Source: Nitrospirota bacterium
Lineage (GTDB): Bacteria > Nitrospirota > Thermodesulfovibrionia > Thermodesulfovibrionales > UBA6898
Direction: 5' to 3'
Length of the DNA: 43,170 bases
Assembly: GCA_021811105.1 (NCBI GenBank)
Contig: JAJZPM010000029.1
Location: 1-43,170 of the forward strand
Shown here piece by piece: positions 7,812 through 17,111 of the stretch (position 1 is the first letter of the stretch; every line of letters starts with the position of its first letter). Under the pieces are notes generated by a model, which was not told the DNA's origin, did no database searches, and saw only the letters and a list, made by a program, of their open reading frames with translations. The position numbers and the translations under genes are program-made.

Positions 7812-8601
7812 ACCGATGATACTGGAACTAAGCGGGACCTGTTTTTCATATGGGAAAAACGGGCATGTCGTCGATAACCTCTCGTTTTCTGTCGGCGAAG
7901 GAGAATTCATAGGACTCCTGGGCGCAAATGGTTCCGGGAAGTCGACCATTCTGAAGCTCGGGAGCGGCATATTGAGACCCTCTGCGGGGAAGATTGTGCT
8001 CTGGGGCAAGCAGCTTCAGTCTTACCGCAACAAAGACAGGGCGAAACTGATAAGCTATCTGCCCCAGACACTGGATATCAGCGTGCCCTTCACGATCAGG
8101 GAACTGGTGGGCATGGGGCTTTATCCTTACGACATCCCCCCCGCGATCACGCCGGATGAAGCGCTCGACATGGTCGGCCTGACAGATAAGGCTGATGCGC
8201 ATATCACCGATCTCAGCGGCGGCGAGAAGAGGAGGACCTTCATCGCCATGACCCTGCTTCAGGGAGCAGGACTTCTCCTTCTCGATGAACCTCTTGCCAA
8301 CCTCGACATCAAATACCAGATAGAGCTGGTGCGGCTCCTCAGGACCCTCAGGGAGCAGAGGAACATTTCGGTAGTAATGGCGCTCCATGATATCAATATC
8401 GGGTTGCAGTTCGACAAGGTGATGCTGATCAAAAATGGCGGCATACTCGGGCTCGGAAGGCCGGAAGAGGTGCTTACCGAATCCAGCATCATGGACGCAT
8501 TCGACATCGAAGTGAAGATCCTGAGGCAAACAGACGGAAAGGCATATGTAAGCTATCAGGAGAATTACCGGAAATGGCAAGGGATGCAGAATGAGCAGTA
8601 A
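7795..8601 (+). CDS. btuD: Cobalamin ABC transporter ATP-binding protein BtuD
   Basis: The 268-residue ATPase is complete. It has Walker A GANGSGKST at about 42-50, Q-loop SYLPQ, signature LSGGEKRR at about 140-147, Walker B LLLLDEPLANLD and the H-loop His in MALHDI. It powers BtuC. The gene overlaps btuC and cobU, which places transport and assembly genes in one transcript. Confidence 0.94.
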   Translation: MSSASKPMILELSGTCFSYGKNGHVVDNLSFSVGEGEFIGLLGANGSGKSTILKLGSGILRPSAGKIVLWGKQLQSYRNKDRAKLISYLPQTLDISVPFTIRELVGMGLYPYDIPPAITPDEALDMVGLTDKADAHITDLSGGEKRRTFIAMTLLQGAGLLLLDEPLANLDIKYQIELVRLLRTLREQRNISVVMALHDINIGLQFDKVMLIKNGGILGLGRPEEVLTESSIMDAFDIEVKILRQTDGKAYVSYQENYRKWQGMQNEQ

Positions 8602-9130
8602 GATCGTCTTCATCACCGGAGGCGCCAGGAGCGGGAAAAGCGGCTTTGCCCTAAACACGGCCTCTGCGCTTCCCGGCAGGAAAGGGTTTATCGCCACCGC
8701 AACCGCGGTCGACGAAGAGATGAGGGAGAGGATAGCGAGACATCGCGCGGACCGCGGTGCCGCATGGGACACGATCGAAGAGCCGCTGCAACTGGCCAAA
8801 GCCATCGAAGAAGCAGCCGGGGCATTCGACGTCCTTGTCGTCGACTGCCTCACCGTATGGCTTTCGAACGTGATGTGGTCGGGGCTGGACGTAATGAAAG
8901 AGGTGGAAACACTCGTTCGCGCATGCGAAAAAATTCGTGACAGGCGGCGCATTTCACTCTACAGCGTCTCGAATGAGGTCGGAACGGGGATCGTCCCGGC
9001 AAATGAGATCGCCAGAAAGTTCCGCGACATCGCCGGAATTCTCAACCAGAAAATTGCAGCCGTATCGGACGAAGTGTATCTCGTGACGGCGGGGATACCG
9101 ATACAAATTAAAGGCAAAGGAGAATCATGA
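8591..9130 (+). CDS. cobU: Bifunctional adenosylcobinamide kinase / GTP guanylyltransferase
   Basis: The 179-residue protein is a full-length CobU/CobP. It phosphorylates adenosylcobinamide and then transfers GMP to give adenosyl-GDP-cobinamide. The P-loop GGARSGKS is at 10-17. The motif IARHRADRG contains the His that carries the guanylyl group in the family, followed by TIEEP and the [11 protein letters not shown] strand, and [10 protein letters not shown] lies near the end. It overlaps btuD by 11 bases and cobT by four. Confidence 0.94.
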   Translation: MSSKIVFITGGARSGKSGFALNTASALPGRKGFIATATAVDEEMRERIARHRADRGAAWDTIEEPLQLAKAIEEAAGAFDVLVVDCLTVWLSNVMWSGLDVMKEVETLVRACEKIRDRRRISLYSVSNEVGTGIVPANEIARKFRDIAGILNQKIAAVSDEVYLVTAGIPIQIKGKGES

Positions 9131-10128
9131 TGCTGAGGACGCTGGAGATGATCAGGCCGGCACAGGCAGAATTCGCCGAAGAGGCGCAGAGGCGACTCGA
9201 CAACCTCACAAAGCCGCCCGGAAGCCTCGGAAGGCTCGAAGAGTTCGCAAGAAAGATCGCAGCGATCACCGGGACGGCGATGCCCGCGCCCGGCAGAAAG
9301 GTAATCTTCACCTTCGCAGGCGACCATGGGGTTGCGGACGAAGGGGTCTCGGCATACCCCCGGGAAGTGACGAGACAGATGGTCTTCAACTTCCTTGACG
9401 GAGGCGCCGGGATCAATGTACTGGCACGGCATACCGTGCCCCTACGGATAAAGAAGGTCGTCAGGGGCACGAAGAATATGATAAGAGGGCCGGCCATGTC
9501 GCGGAAGGAGGCTGAGCAGTACATAGAGACCGGTATCGAGTTTGCGCGGGAATACGCAGCCAAAGGATATACGATGTTCGGCACCGGTGAAATGGGCATC
9601 GCAAATACTACCCCGTCTTCCGCAATCGCGGCGGTGCTCACGGGCAGGGACGTTCCGGATCTGACGGGGAGAGGCACGGGTATCAATGACGATGCACTTC
9701 AAAACAAGATACGGGTCATAGAAGAAGCAATTGCGCGAAATCAACCCGATCCAAACGACCCGATCGACGTCCTTTCCAAGGTGGGCGGGGCCGAGATCGG
9801 CGGTATCGCGGGGCTGATCATCGGCGCAGCAGCCAACCGCATACCCGTTGTCGTCGACGGATTCATCTCGACCGCGGGGGCGCTGATCGCCCACAGCCTT
9901 GAACCCATGACAAAGGACTACATGTTCGCAGCGCACCACTCTGTAGAGATCGGACACAAGGTGATGCTCGAAAAGATCGGCCTTATACCGATCCTCGACC
10001 TCGGCATGCGGCTTGGCGAGGGAACGGGCGCTGCCCTGGCAATGCAGGTGATTGAGGCCGGTCTGAAGATCTACCGGGAGATGGCGACCTTCGGCGAGGC
10101 GGGAATATCAGCAGGAGGGCCGGAGTGA
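9127..10128 (+). CDS. cobT: Nicotinate-nucleotide:dimethylbenzimidazole phosphoribosyltransferase CobT, with internal deletion
   Basis: CobT makes alpha-ribazole phosphate, the lower-ligand half of cobalamin. The protein has 333 residues against about 350 in relatives. Family landmarks are present: [66 protein letters not shown], and [12 protein letters not shown] containing the catalytic Glu. Between INVLARH and VVRGTKN only about eight residues remain where Salmonella CobT has about 24, so the beta strand normally reading V-I/V-D-V-G is absent. The reading frame is intact. The gap coincides with a 7-bp-arm palindrome at 9423-9440. Whether the enzyme is active is uncertain. Confidence 0.9.
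   Translation: MMLRTLEMIRPAQAEFAEEAQRRLDNLTKPPGSLGRLEEFARKIAAITGTAMPAPGRKVIFTFAGDHGVADEGVSAYPREVTRQMVFNFLDGGAGINVLARHTVPLRIKKVVRGTKNMIRGPAMSRKEAEQYIETGIEFAREYAAKGYTMFGTGEMGIANTTPSSAIAAVLTGRDVPDLTGRGTGINDDALQNKIRVIEEAIARNQPDPNDPIDVLSKVGGAEIGGIAGLIIGAAANRIPVVVDGFISTAGALIAHSLEPMTKDYMFAAHHSVEIGHKVMLEKIGLIPILDLGMRLGEGTGAALAMQVIEAGLKIYREMATFGEAGISAGGPE
9423..9440. repeat. REP-like palindrome inside cobT
   Basis: GGCACGG and CCGTGCC flank a CATA spacer, and the wider sequence from GTACTGG to CCCCTAC differs at only three of 28 positions from a palindrome I remember as a common intergenic repeat, GTAGGGGCACGG followed by its complement. It falls exactly where CobT lacks about 16 residues. Confidence 0.5.
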
Positions 10129-10937
10129 AACAGCTTCTCCTGGCATTTCAATTTCTCACTATCCTCCCGTTCAACGTAAGCGGACATATTTCCGAGGAGG
10201 AGATAGGGCATTCCGCCGTCTTCTTCCCCGCGGTTGGGGTCTTTCAGGGATTGCTTGCGGTTGCGACGGCCTACATCTCGGCAAAATTCCTGGGCGGAGA
10301 GGTCGCACCTGCAGTCATCGTGCTGGTGCTGTCGCTGAGCAACGGCGGATTCCACGTCGACGGTCTCGCTGACACCTTCGACGCGCTGGCGATCAAGTCC
10401 GTCGGTGACAGGGAGTCTGATATAAAGAAAAGGCTTTCGGCGATGAAGGACAGCGCCACAGGGCCGATCGGTACGGCGGCGATTGTGTTCGTCCTTCTCC
10501 TGAAGTTCCTCCTGGTCAAAGGGCTTTTCTTCGGTGTCCCGAGGGCGGCGTTTTATTCCTTTCTTTTCCTGATGCCCATCTATTCGAGGTGGGCGATGGT
10601 GCCGCCGATGTATCACGGCAGGTCCGCAAGGGAAGACGGCCTCGGGAAGATATTTACGGATAATGCCGTGCCGGCCGTACTTATGTTTTCGTCTTTACTC
10701 GCATTCGCAATTAGCATGCTCGTATACATGGTGTGGATCCGCAGGGCCTTCGCCATGAAGGGGCTAATTGTCCTCCTGTTCCTCTTTGCGCTGCTTTACC
10801 TCTTCGGAGTCGCCTCGGAAAGATACTGCCGGCGGCGGTTCGGAGGGCTGACCGGGGACATATTCGGGGCAATAGGCGAACTATCGGAAATCATTTTCCT
10901 TACGGGAGTGACGGTATGGTTACTACGCTTTACTTAG
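10125..10937 (+). CDS. cobS: Adenosylcobinamide-GDP ribazoletransferase (cobalamin synthase)
   Basis: The 270-residue integral membrane enzyme joins adenosyl-GDP-cobinamide and alpha-ribazole (phosphate) to finish cobalamin. It starts with GTG overlapping the cobT stop (GTGA). FQFLTILP near the N-terminus, the metal-binding [15 protein letters not shown] motif at about 70-85, KDSATGPIG and YSRWAMV are all family signatures, set among six or seven hydrophobic segments. [18 protein letters not shown] near the end is also conserved. It overlaps the next gene by 22 bases. Confidence 0.94.
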   Translation: MKQLLLAFQFLTILPFNVSGHISEEEIGHSAVFFPAVGVFQGLLAVATAYISAKFLGGEVAPAVIVLVLSLSNGGFHVDGLADTFDALAIKSVGDRESDIKKRLSAMKDSATGPIGTAAIVFVLLLKFLLVKGLFFGVPRAAFYSFLFLMPIYSRWAMVPPMYHGRSAREDGLGKIFTDNAVPAVLMFSSLLAFAISMLVYMVWIRRAFAMKGLIVLLFLFALLYLFGVASERYCRRRFGGLTGDIFGAIGELSEIIFLTGVTVWLLRFT

Positions 10938-11653
10938 TCAGACACGGCGCCCTCGAAGGAGGGGGCCAGAAACGGTACAACGGGAGTATCGACATACCGA
11001 TGTCGGAGCGGGGAGTCGTGCAGATAAAGGCGGCCTCCTCCTTTATCGCCGATCATATGCGGAGTGCCGACTGCGCAAAGTATCTTTCCTATTTGAGGGA
11101 CGTCCACGGCTCTGCCGGGGCGGGGGACTGCCGGGATGACAGGGCCCATGCAAAAATGCAGGCGGTCTATTGTTCCGATCTGACGAGGGCCGTTACAAGC
11201 GCCGAAATCATTGCCGGCTCATACGGACTCACGCCGGTCAAAATCCCCGGCCTGAGGGAGCAGTCTTTCGGCGCGTGGGAGGGCATGACCTTCACCGAGA
11301 TCAAGGAAAGATTTCCTGCCGAATTCGAGGCATGGGCCCGTAATCCGCTCAGGCACAGTCCGGTGGGGGGAGAGACCACGGAGGAGGTAAAAGAGCGTGT
11401 CGTGCAGGCACTCGGCACGATATTGCGGGACCATGAGGGAGGCAATATCGCGGTAGTCGCCCACGGCGGCGTAAACCGGATCATCCTCTGTCATATCCTC
11501 GGCATGCCGCTCGAAAATATCTTCAGGATCGAGCAGGATTATGCTGCCGTGAACGTGATCGAATTCTGGGAGAAATATCCCGTAGTCAAGCTTATCAACG
11601 GAATGAGAAATGCCGCCCTTGGCGGCAATGAGGAGGTGTCTGAGGGGAAGTGA
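10916..11653 (+). CDS. cobC: Alpha-ribazole phosphatase CobC (histidine phosphatase family), with insertion
   Basis: The ATG at 10916 begins [11 protein letters not shown], giving 245 residues; the catalytic His is in LVRHG. YCSDLTRAVTSA, LREQSFGAWEG and VVAHGGVNR complete the histidine-phosphatase active site. It removes the phosphate from alpha-ribazole phosphate or from cobalamin 5'-phosphate. Compared with usual CobC proteins of about 200 residues, there is an insertion of about 30 residues (after IADHM) between the first and second motifs, containing two Cys. The last codons overlap the start of the second cobalamin riboswitch. A general phosphoglycerate-mutase-like role is possible, but the operon context argues for CobC. 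Confidence 0.88.
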   Translation: MVTTLYLVRHGALEGGGQKRYNGSIDIPMSERGVVQIKAASSFIADHMRSADCAKYLSYLRDVHGSAGAGDCRDDRAHAKMQAVYCSDLTRAVTSAEIIAGSYGLTPVKIPGLREQSFGAWEGMTFTEIKERFPAEFEAWARNPLRHSPVGGETTEEVKERVVQALGTILRDHEGGNIAVVAHGGVNRIILCHILGMPLENIFRIEQDYAAVNVIEFWEKYPVVKLINGMRNAALGGNEEVSEGK

Positions 11654-11852
11654 GGTGAAAACCCTCCGCTGCCCCGCAACTGTGAAGGGAACGAAAACCA
11701 AAAAAAAAACAGTGAAGCGTAAATAGTGAAAAGTGACGAGCAAAAAAACTCCCTCGTAATTATCCACTAAGAACGAATCACCGTTTTTAAGCCACTTGAC
11801 CCAGCAGGTCAGGGAAGGCAGGCGAGTAGGATGCCCTGAGTCAGGAGACCCC
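11630..11852 (+). promoter_or_regulatory. Second cobalamin riboswitch, upstream of btuB
   Basis: GAGGTG, AGGGGAAGTGAGGTGAAAA, CCCTCCGCTGCCCCGCAACTGTGA, GCCACTTGACC, GTCAGGGAAGGC and GAGTCAGGAGACC follow the cobalamin aptamer order. The arm between the ACTGT box and GCCACT is long, about 115 bases, and A-rich. The 5' end overlaps the last codons of cobC. No strong terminator follows; a CCCTTCGAGGG hairpin just before the AAAGGAG ribosome site of btuB suggests control of translation, which is inference. Confidence 0.88.
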
Positions 11853-11898
11853 GGACACTTTACAATTCAGTACCCTTCGAGGGAAAGGAGAATTATTT

Positions 11899-13905
11899 GT
11901 GAAGAGGAAAAAAGGAGAAGGATCGTCAAAGGGAAGGATATTCACAGTCCTGTGTCTGTTGCTTATTATCCTGCCTATCCGCCCGGCGAACGCAGAGAAA
12001 AAGATTTCGGTCGGAGAGGTGGTTGTCACCGCAACGCGCTATGAAGAGCAGGCTACGGACGTCCCGGCGAGCGTCTCGGTGATTACCGGTGAAGATATCA
12101 AGAAATCCAATGCACAGAATATCCCCGATCTTCTGAAAACCGAGGCGGGCGTTCAGGTCACCGATATCACGGGAAACCGCCGTTCTTACACCGTGGACCT
12201 TCGTGGTTTTGGAGAAACCGCTGCGCTGAACACCCTTGTGCTGGTGGACGGCAGACGCATCAACGAGGCCGACCTAAGCGGCGTCGACTGGATGGATATT
12301 CCGCTGGAGCAGGTCAGCAGGATCGAAATCATAAGGGGGGGAAGGGGAAGCGTCCTTTACGGGGATAATGCCACAGGCGGAGTCATCAATATCATCACGA
12401 AAGAAGGGACCGGGCAACTAAAGGCCGGAGTCGATCTCGCGGGCGGAAGCTACAACACCTTTAAGGCGGATTCCCATGCCGGGGGGAGCCTGAAAGACCT
12501 TTCGATCCACCTTTCGGGAAACTATCTCGCGTCGGACGGCTACCGGGACAACAGCAAGATCAATTCTAAAGATCTGGGAATAAACACGGCCTATTACGTG
12601 AAGGACTTCATGAAAATCGGCTTAAGCGGCGGGTATCACAAGGACCGTACGGGACTTCCCGGGGCGCTGAAAGAGAGTGACTTTGCTGCGGGCCTGTCGA
12701 GGACAGACTCCAAATTCCCGAACGATTTTGCTGATACCAAGGATTATTACATTTCACTCGTTCCTGAGATCTACTTCTATGGGGACAACATCCTGAGGCT
12801 CGATACCTCTTACCGGAAGAGGGACTTTTCGTCATTCAGTTCGGGCGACTGGGGAAATTTCCTGGGAGAAAGCAAGATTAAGACAACGGGGTTGTCTCCA
12901 CAGGTCATCCTCAAGCAGAACTTCGGCTCCGTGAAAAACACTCTGACTGGTGGCCTGGATTATCAGAAGACGGATGAAGATGTCGTGAACGATTCGCTCT
13001 TCTTCGGCTCCCGTTCCTTAGGGATATTCAATCTGAAGAAAGAGGATCTCGGGTATTACGCGCACGATGAAGCGGCGGTAACCGATACACTGCGCCTTTC
13101 GGCAGGATACAGACATGACCGCGCGCAATTCAGCTTTGCACCGAGCACTCCGGAAAACATTTCGATGTCGAAAGACGTATACACCGCCGGCGTCAATTAT
13201 ACCTTCTTCAGGAAGTCCTACGCCTACGCAAGCTATTCGAGGAGCTTCAGGTATCCGGTTCTCGACGAACTTTATAGTTTCTTCACCAACACGATAAATA
13301 CGGCCCTCGTTCCGCAGACATCGGATGATTACGAGGCCGGGGTAAGGCACTATTTCAACGACGACGTCTATGCTCACGTAAACGTCTTCAGACTCGATAC
13401 CGACGATGAGATCATCTTCAATCCAGTCACCTATGAAAATGAAAACCTTGACGGGAAGACCCGCAGGGATGGCGTTGAGGTCTCGTTCAGTGCAAACGCG
13501 ACAAGCCGCCTGACCGTTAGGGGAAGCTATACGTTCATGAACGCAAAGATCAGAGGGGGTACCTTCGAGGGAAAGAAGGTCCCCAATGTTCCGGCACATA
13601 AGGCGACCATAGATGTGCTGTACCGTGTCACAAAAGAGGCGGCTGCTATTCTCAACGGCGTATACATCGGGGAAAGACCCTTTATCAGCGATTTCGCTAA
13701 TGACTTCAGCAATCAACAGGGGTATTTGATTCTGAACGCGAAGTTTACCTATCAGTGGAAGTCCCTGAAGGCATTTCTCGGTATCAATAACCTGACCAAC
13801 AAGGAGTACTCTGAATACGGGGTCATCGGAGGTTTTCCTCTCGAAAAGGCTTTCTACCCCTCGCCGAAGAGGAACTTTCTTGTAGGATTTTCAATTGCTA
13901 TCTGA
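11899..13905 (+). CDS. btuB: TonB-dependent outer-membrane cobalamin receptor BtuB
   Basis: The 668-residue protein starts at GTG eight bases after AAAGGAG. Residues about 14-33 form a signal peptide. The TonB box is probably in VGEVVVTATRYEE. A plug domain follows (VSVITGEDIKKSNAQNIPDLL, LNTLVLVDGRRIN, IEIIRGGRGSVLYGDNATGGVINIIT) and then a 22-strand-type barrel ending in a Phe-containing C-terminal strand (KRNFLVGFSIAI). It imports cobalamin or other corrinoids with energy from TonB, feeding BtuF. Position behind the riboswitch supports the substrate; the family alone would also allow siderophores. Confidence 0.93.
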   Translation: MKRKKGEGSSKGRIFTVLCLLLIILPIRPANAEKKISVGEVVVTATRYEEQATDVPASVSVITGEDIKKSNAQNIPDLLKTEAGVQVTDITGNRRSYTVDLRGFGETAALNTLVLVDGRRINEADLSGVDWMDIPLEQVSRIEIIRGGRGSVLYGDNATGGVINIITKEGTGQLKAGVDLAGGSYNTFKADSHAGGSLKDLSIHLSGNYLASDGYRDNSKINSKDLGINTAYYVKDFMKIGLSGGYHKDRTGLPGALKESDFAAGLSRTDSKFPNDFADTKDYYISLVPEIYFYGDNILRLDTSYRKRDFSSFSSGDWGNFLGESKIKTTGLSPQVILKQNFGSVKNTLTGGLDYQKTDEDVVNDSLFFGSRSLGIFNLKKEDLGYYAHDEAAVTDTLRLSAGYRHDRAQFSFAPSTPENISMSKDVYTAGVNYTFFRKSYAYASYSRSFRYPVLDELYSFFTNTINTALVPQTSDDYEAGVRHYFNDDVYAHVNVFRLDTDDEIIFNPVTYENENLDGKTRRDGVEVSFSANATSRLTVRGSYTFMNAKIRGGTFEGKKVPNVPAHKATIDVLYRVTKEAAAILNGVYIGERPFISDFANDFSNQQGYLILNAKFTYQWKSLKAFLGINNLTNKEYSEYGVIGGFPLEKAFYPSPKRNFLVGFSIAI

Positions 13906-13961
13906 CACGGGTCGCCGGTTAATGCAGTAGTAGATCCGGGAAGGGCGGACTGACAGAGGAA

Positions 13962-14681
13962 ATGATGGAATTCAACGGCAACATAGTACTTTCCGCCGTC
14001 ATACATGCGACGATCTTCGTGATGGCGCTGACCATGGCGGGCAGAGACGCCGTGTCCCGCGTCCCGGAGAAATATACTGCAGTCACGTTGTTCGAAGAGG
14101 CCGCCGGCCGGAAACCGGCGACGGGGACCGATAAAAAGAAGGACCTCCACAGGAGAACAGTAAAAACAGATCCAGGACTTCGGGAGCCGGTACAAAAAGA
14201 GGCCGCCGTCTCGCGGCAGAAGAGCAGTCTGCCGCGGGATGTTGCGGGCCCCGCAGAAGCGGGTCCCGTTGGAGAGAGAGGGTCGTCCGCTTCAGATAAG
14301 CGCGAGGGAGGGGAAAGTCCTGGAACATCCCCGGGGGCGATGCAGCTTGCAGTTCCCGGCAAAACTTTCACGCAAGCGGGCTTGGAAGGCGGAAAAAGCA
14401 AGACAGTCTCAGGAGACCCCGGTGCGGTCAATACGATAAGGGCCGCAATCGAAAAGGCAAAAAGCTATCCCCCCCTTGCGAGGAAAAGGGGACTAGAGGG
14501 GACCGTCACAGCGGAATTCACGATCAGCGCGAAGGGATATCCTGAAAACATCAGGATCGTGCGAAGTTCCGGGCATGAAATTCTGGACAGCGCCGCAAAG
14601 AAGACGATTCTCCGCGCATCTCCTTTCCCCTCGGTAAAGGGGAGCCTGGAAGTGCCGATAACATTCAGGATCGCCAAATAG
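13962..14681 (+). CDS. tonB: TonB-family energy transducer
   Basis: The 239-residue protein has one N-terminal membrane segment (about 8-26), a long Lys/Pro/Gly/Glu-rich periplasmic linker, and a C-terminal TonB domain with YPPLARKRGLEGTVTAEFTIS and VRSSGHEILDSAAKKTI. It links the proton-motive force to the receptor encoded just upstream. No exbB or exbD gene is nearby, so it must borrow those from elsewhere in the genome. The start is the first of two ATGs behind AGAGGAA. It converges on, and directly abuts, the DUF4139 gene. Confidence 0.9.
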   Translation: MMEFNGNIVLSAVIHATIFVMALTMAGRDAVSRVPEKYTAVTLFEEAAGRKPATGTDKKKDLHRRTVKTDPGLREPVQKEAAVSRQKSSLPRDVAGPAEAGPVGERGSSASDKREGGESPGTSPGAMQLAVPGKTFTQAGLEGGKSKTVSGDPGAVNTIRAAIEKAKSYPPLARKRGLEGTVTAEFTISAKGYPENIRIVRSSGHEILDSAAKKTILRASPFPSVKGSLEVPITFRIAK

Positions 14682-16139
14682 CTAAAACCTCATTCTGACC
14701 CTGTACCTGAGTATCGTCTCTTTGTCCTTCGCCACAGGGATAATGAATTCGGCGGTATGTGCCTCTGTCTTCTTGTACTGATGGGAAGAGCTGAGCATCG
14801 TCCAGTCTCCGGGGATGGGCTCCACCACCTTCACGGTCACGTCCTCTTTCTTATGGTTCCTGAGGGAGACATCGAAGGCGGCCTCGTAGGTATCATACGC
14901 GATCTTCTTCCAGTCGGTCTGCTTCCTGGTCCCGACCACATCGAATGCGTCGCCCAGCTTGATCCTCACCTTCTCGTCCTTTGGAGTGTGGTCGATGGAA
15001 TCTTCTCCGATAAACTGGAGACTCCCCTCGCTGTCCCGCTTGTATACCCGGACCGTCCCCTTGGGAAGGGGGATCCCGAGGTTGTCTTCCTTCCTGTTTC
15101 GGATCTCGACGTAGACACCAACCTTCTGGTTCGTCATGACTTCGCCGTATTGGCTGCGGTAATAGTACTGCGCTCCGTAGTAGAGCAGCTCCTTTTTCAC
15201 CGGTATGTTGTCGGCAGTCACGAGGCTGATCTGCTTCGTCTGATTGTCCTTGATCGTAGAAGGCCTCTGGAGCGTGTAGATATGGTATTCGAAGAAGGAC
15301 TCTTCCCTGAACTGCGGTGCGGCAGGCCTTGCTGCTGCCTCTGCAAGGGCCGTCATCTTCCCCAGGTATTGTCTTTCGTCTTTCACCCTGTTGACGTCGC
15401 CTGCGACAAGTTTGATCTTTGCATCGCGATAGGCGGCGCCGCTTTTATTGTCGATAGTTACCCAGCCCGCGAGGTCGGCCCTTTCGTCTTTTTCGTTCAG
15501 TGTCGCCACATAATCCGCACGCCAGTTGATACCGTTTGTGAGGTACGAAGCTTCAACCTCCTGCCTCTCTGCAAGGTCGTTTTCGATAAGCCAGACGAGT
15601 GTAGGTTTAGAGATGAGGTCCTCGGGTACGCCGGGGAAGACGATCCTGCCCGGATGGCCGAAGGTGATCCCGTCGCCGATCCTGAAGATAGGTCCTCCGT
15701 TGTTCGACAGGAGCGTTGCGGTCACCACCTCTTCCCGCTCCGTATAGGGGTTCTTCTGGTAGAGCTTCACCTCTTTTCCCACATACTTGTCGAGAAGCTT
15801 CTGCGGGGAGAGGAGGTCGTACTCATAGTTCTGCTCTAGCACCCTCAGACCGTCGGCCTCGGCAAGGGACCTGATATACACGCTGGCGGGGATGATCTGC
15901 GACGCCACGTCCATGAACCTCAGGTCACCCCTGCCCCTCAGGAGTTTTATATTCCTCCTGTCCTTGACCAGACCGAGGTTCACGTTATAGATCGTCACCG
16001 CAACTCCTGTCTGGTCCTCGACACCGGTGGAAACCGTCGTCTCCCGCGGTTTTTCTTCCGCTGCCGGTGCAGATGCTACAACGATAATCAGCGCCAGCAC
16101 CATGATAATGACGATAGGGGAAAGTCCTTTCCTCTTCAT
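14682..16139 (-). CDS. Secreted DUF4139-domain protein
   Basis: The start ATG at 16137-16139 is preceded by AAGGAGG, giving 485 residues; a longer frame upstream has no ribosome site. Residues about 8-26 are a signal peptide. The mature protein is a beta-rich, Lys/Asp-rich domain of the DUF4139 kind, with YNVNLGLVKDRRNIKL early, YLTNGINWRADYVATL mid-protein and EVMTNQKVGVYVEIRN later. Function is unknown in the family; it is probably an envelope protein. It stands alone and an imperfect palindrome GATGCA-8-TGCATC (16200-16219) lies in its promoter region. Confidence 0.85.
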   Translation of the reverse strand: MKRKGLSPIVIIMVLALIIVVASAPAAEEKPRETTVSTGVEDQTGVAVTIYNVNLGLVKDRRNIKLLRGRGDLRFMDVASQIIPASVYIRSLAEADGLRVLEQNYEYDLLSPQKLLDKYVGKEVKLYQKNPYTEREEVVTATLLSNNGGPIFRIGDGITFGHPGRIVFPGVPEDLISKPTLVWLIENDLAERQEVEASYLTNGINWRADYVATLNEKDERADLAGWVTIDNKSGAAYRDAKIKLVAGDVNRVKDERQYLGKMTALAEAAARPAAPQFREESFFEYHIYTLQRPSTIKDNQTKQISLVTADNIPVKKELLYYGAQYYYRSQYGEVMTNQKVGVYVEIRNRKEDNLGIPLPKGTVRVYKRDSEGSLQFIGEDSIDHTPKDEKVRIKLGDAFDVVGTRKQTDWKKIAYDTYEAAFDVSLRNHKKEDVTVKVVEPIPGDWTMLSSSHQYKKTEAHTAEFIIPVAKDKETILRYRVRMRF

Positions 16140-16354
16140 TTCAGACCTCCTTGGATAATATTTTCTTCTATTCAGCCTTTTAGAAACAACCATATTCGTG
16201 ATGCAATATAGTCTGCATCGTTTTACTATCATATACTTTCGCAGGGACATGGGCAATATTTTGCAGGAATGGATTTTTCGACACTTAAATACGTTTTGTG
16301 GTGCCGCAGCAGGCAGGGAAAAAGAGGGGACTGCAACGATCTGAGATGGGCGCC

Positions 16355-16384
16355 TAAAAAAAGGGCGGCTTGCGCCGCCCTTTT
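16355..16384 (-). terminator. Intrinsic terminator after the tusA operon
   Basis: AAGGGCGGC and GCCGCCCTT pair around TTGC. On the minus strand the hairpin is followed by a T-run, 19 bases after the tusA stop. The plus-strand reading also has Ts, so it may work in both directions. Confidence 0.85.
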
Positions 16385-16402
16385 ACTGTCAGTCTGTCCG
16401 AC

Positions 16403-16654
16403 TTACGACTTCTGGATATAGAGTTCCCAGGAGTCCGACCCTGCCACTTTGACAGACTCGAACTTGTAGCCCTGCTTCTCAGCCCACTTGGGAAGGGAGT
16501 CTTCAGCCGATGCGGGGGCATCGCAGAGGACCTTCAGAAGCTGCCCGCTGGACATCTTTTCGATCGCCTTCTTCGAAAGGACGAGCGGGTAGGGGCACAC
16601 CCTACCGAGGACGTCGAGAGTCTGGTCCGGTGTTTTGCTGCTCAGTTCACCCAT
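16403..16654 (-). CDS. tusA: TusA-family sulfurtransferase
   Basis: The 83-residue protein has the TusA core: DQTLDVLGRVCPYPLVLSKKAI, in which Cys of the CPxP motif carries the persulfide. It passes sulfur between carrier proteins for tRNA thiolation or for dissimilatory sulfur metabolism. The ATG follows AAGGAGG. It is the last gene of a four-gene minus-strand unit with DsrE-type proteins and is followed by a terminator. This context favours sulfur trafficking in energy metabolism, but the dsr genes themselves are not in the window. Confidence 0.92.
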   Translation of the reverse strand: MGELSSKTPDQTLDVLGRVCPYPLVLSKKAIEKMSSGQLLKVLCDAPASAEDSLPKWAEKQGYKFESVKVAGSDSWELYIQKS

Positions 16655-16699
16655 GTGTATTTACCTCCTTGCCACAGGTCATAGACCTTGTTATTAAAA

Positions 16700-17110
16700 T
16701 TAGAAGAAAAGAACGTGCTTTGCTTCTTCTACCGCCTTCTGTATTTCCGTAAAAGGGACTATCTGTATCGATTTATCTGCCCCCATTTCTTCGGCATTCG
16801 GCATTGCATCTTCGGGGATGCCGTATTTAGCAAGATCTTCCTTGCAGACGAGCACATCGAGGTCAACGAGGAGCGCGTTTTTCATATGAGACTCGGTGCT
16901 GGTGATGCCGTATAAATCCATCGCGTTCTGGCCTTTCTGCAACCCGAGCACACCTTCACCGATAAAACAGAGCTTCGGGGTCACGGTCTGACCGTCTTCG
17001 AGCAGGATCTCGACCGTCTGGTAGGCGATCGCGTGGGTTATTGCAAGCCTTGATGTTTCACCTTTGTACTGCGGTTTCTGGACGACAAATGCAAGTTTTA
17101 CGTCACTCAT
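16700..17110 (-). CDS. DsrE/DsrF-like sulfur-relay protein
   Basis: The 136-residue soluble protein has the DsrE/F-like alpha/beta fold pattern: an N-terminal strand VKLAFVVQKPQYKGE, a helix with THAIAYQTVEILLEDG, then PKLCFIGEGV and MKNALLVDLDVLVCKEDL. Two cysteines (in LCFIG and LVCKED) are candidates for sulfur binding, of which the second sits where TusC/DsrF proteins place theirs. The gene begins one base after the preceding gene ends, so they are co-translated. It is more divergent than the next gene and the assignment is at family level only. Confidence 0.75.
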   Translation of the reverse strand: MSDVKLAFVVQKPQYKGETSRLAITHAIAYQTVEILLEDGQTVTPKLCFIGEGVLGLQKGQNAMDLYGITSTESHMKNALLVDLDVLVCKEDLAKYGIPEDAMPNAEEMGADKSIQIVPFTEIQKAVEEAKHVLFF

Positions 17111-17111
17111 C

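Noticed and set aside
14757-15839. A 360-codon plus-strand frame opposite the DUF4139 gene
   Set aside because: Antisense shadow with no ribosome site; the minus-strand gene has a signal peptide and strong AAGGAGG.
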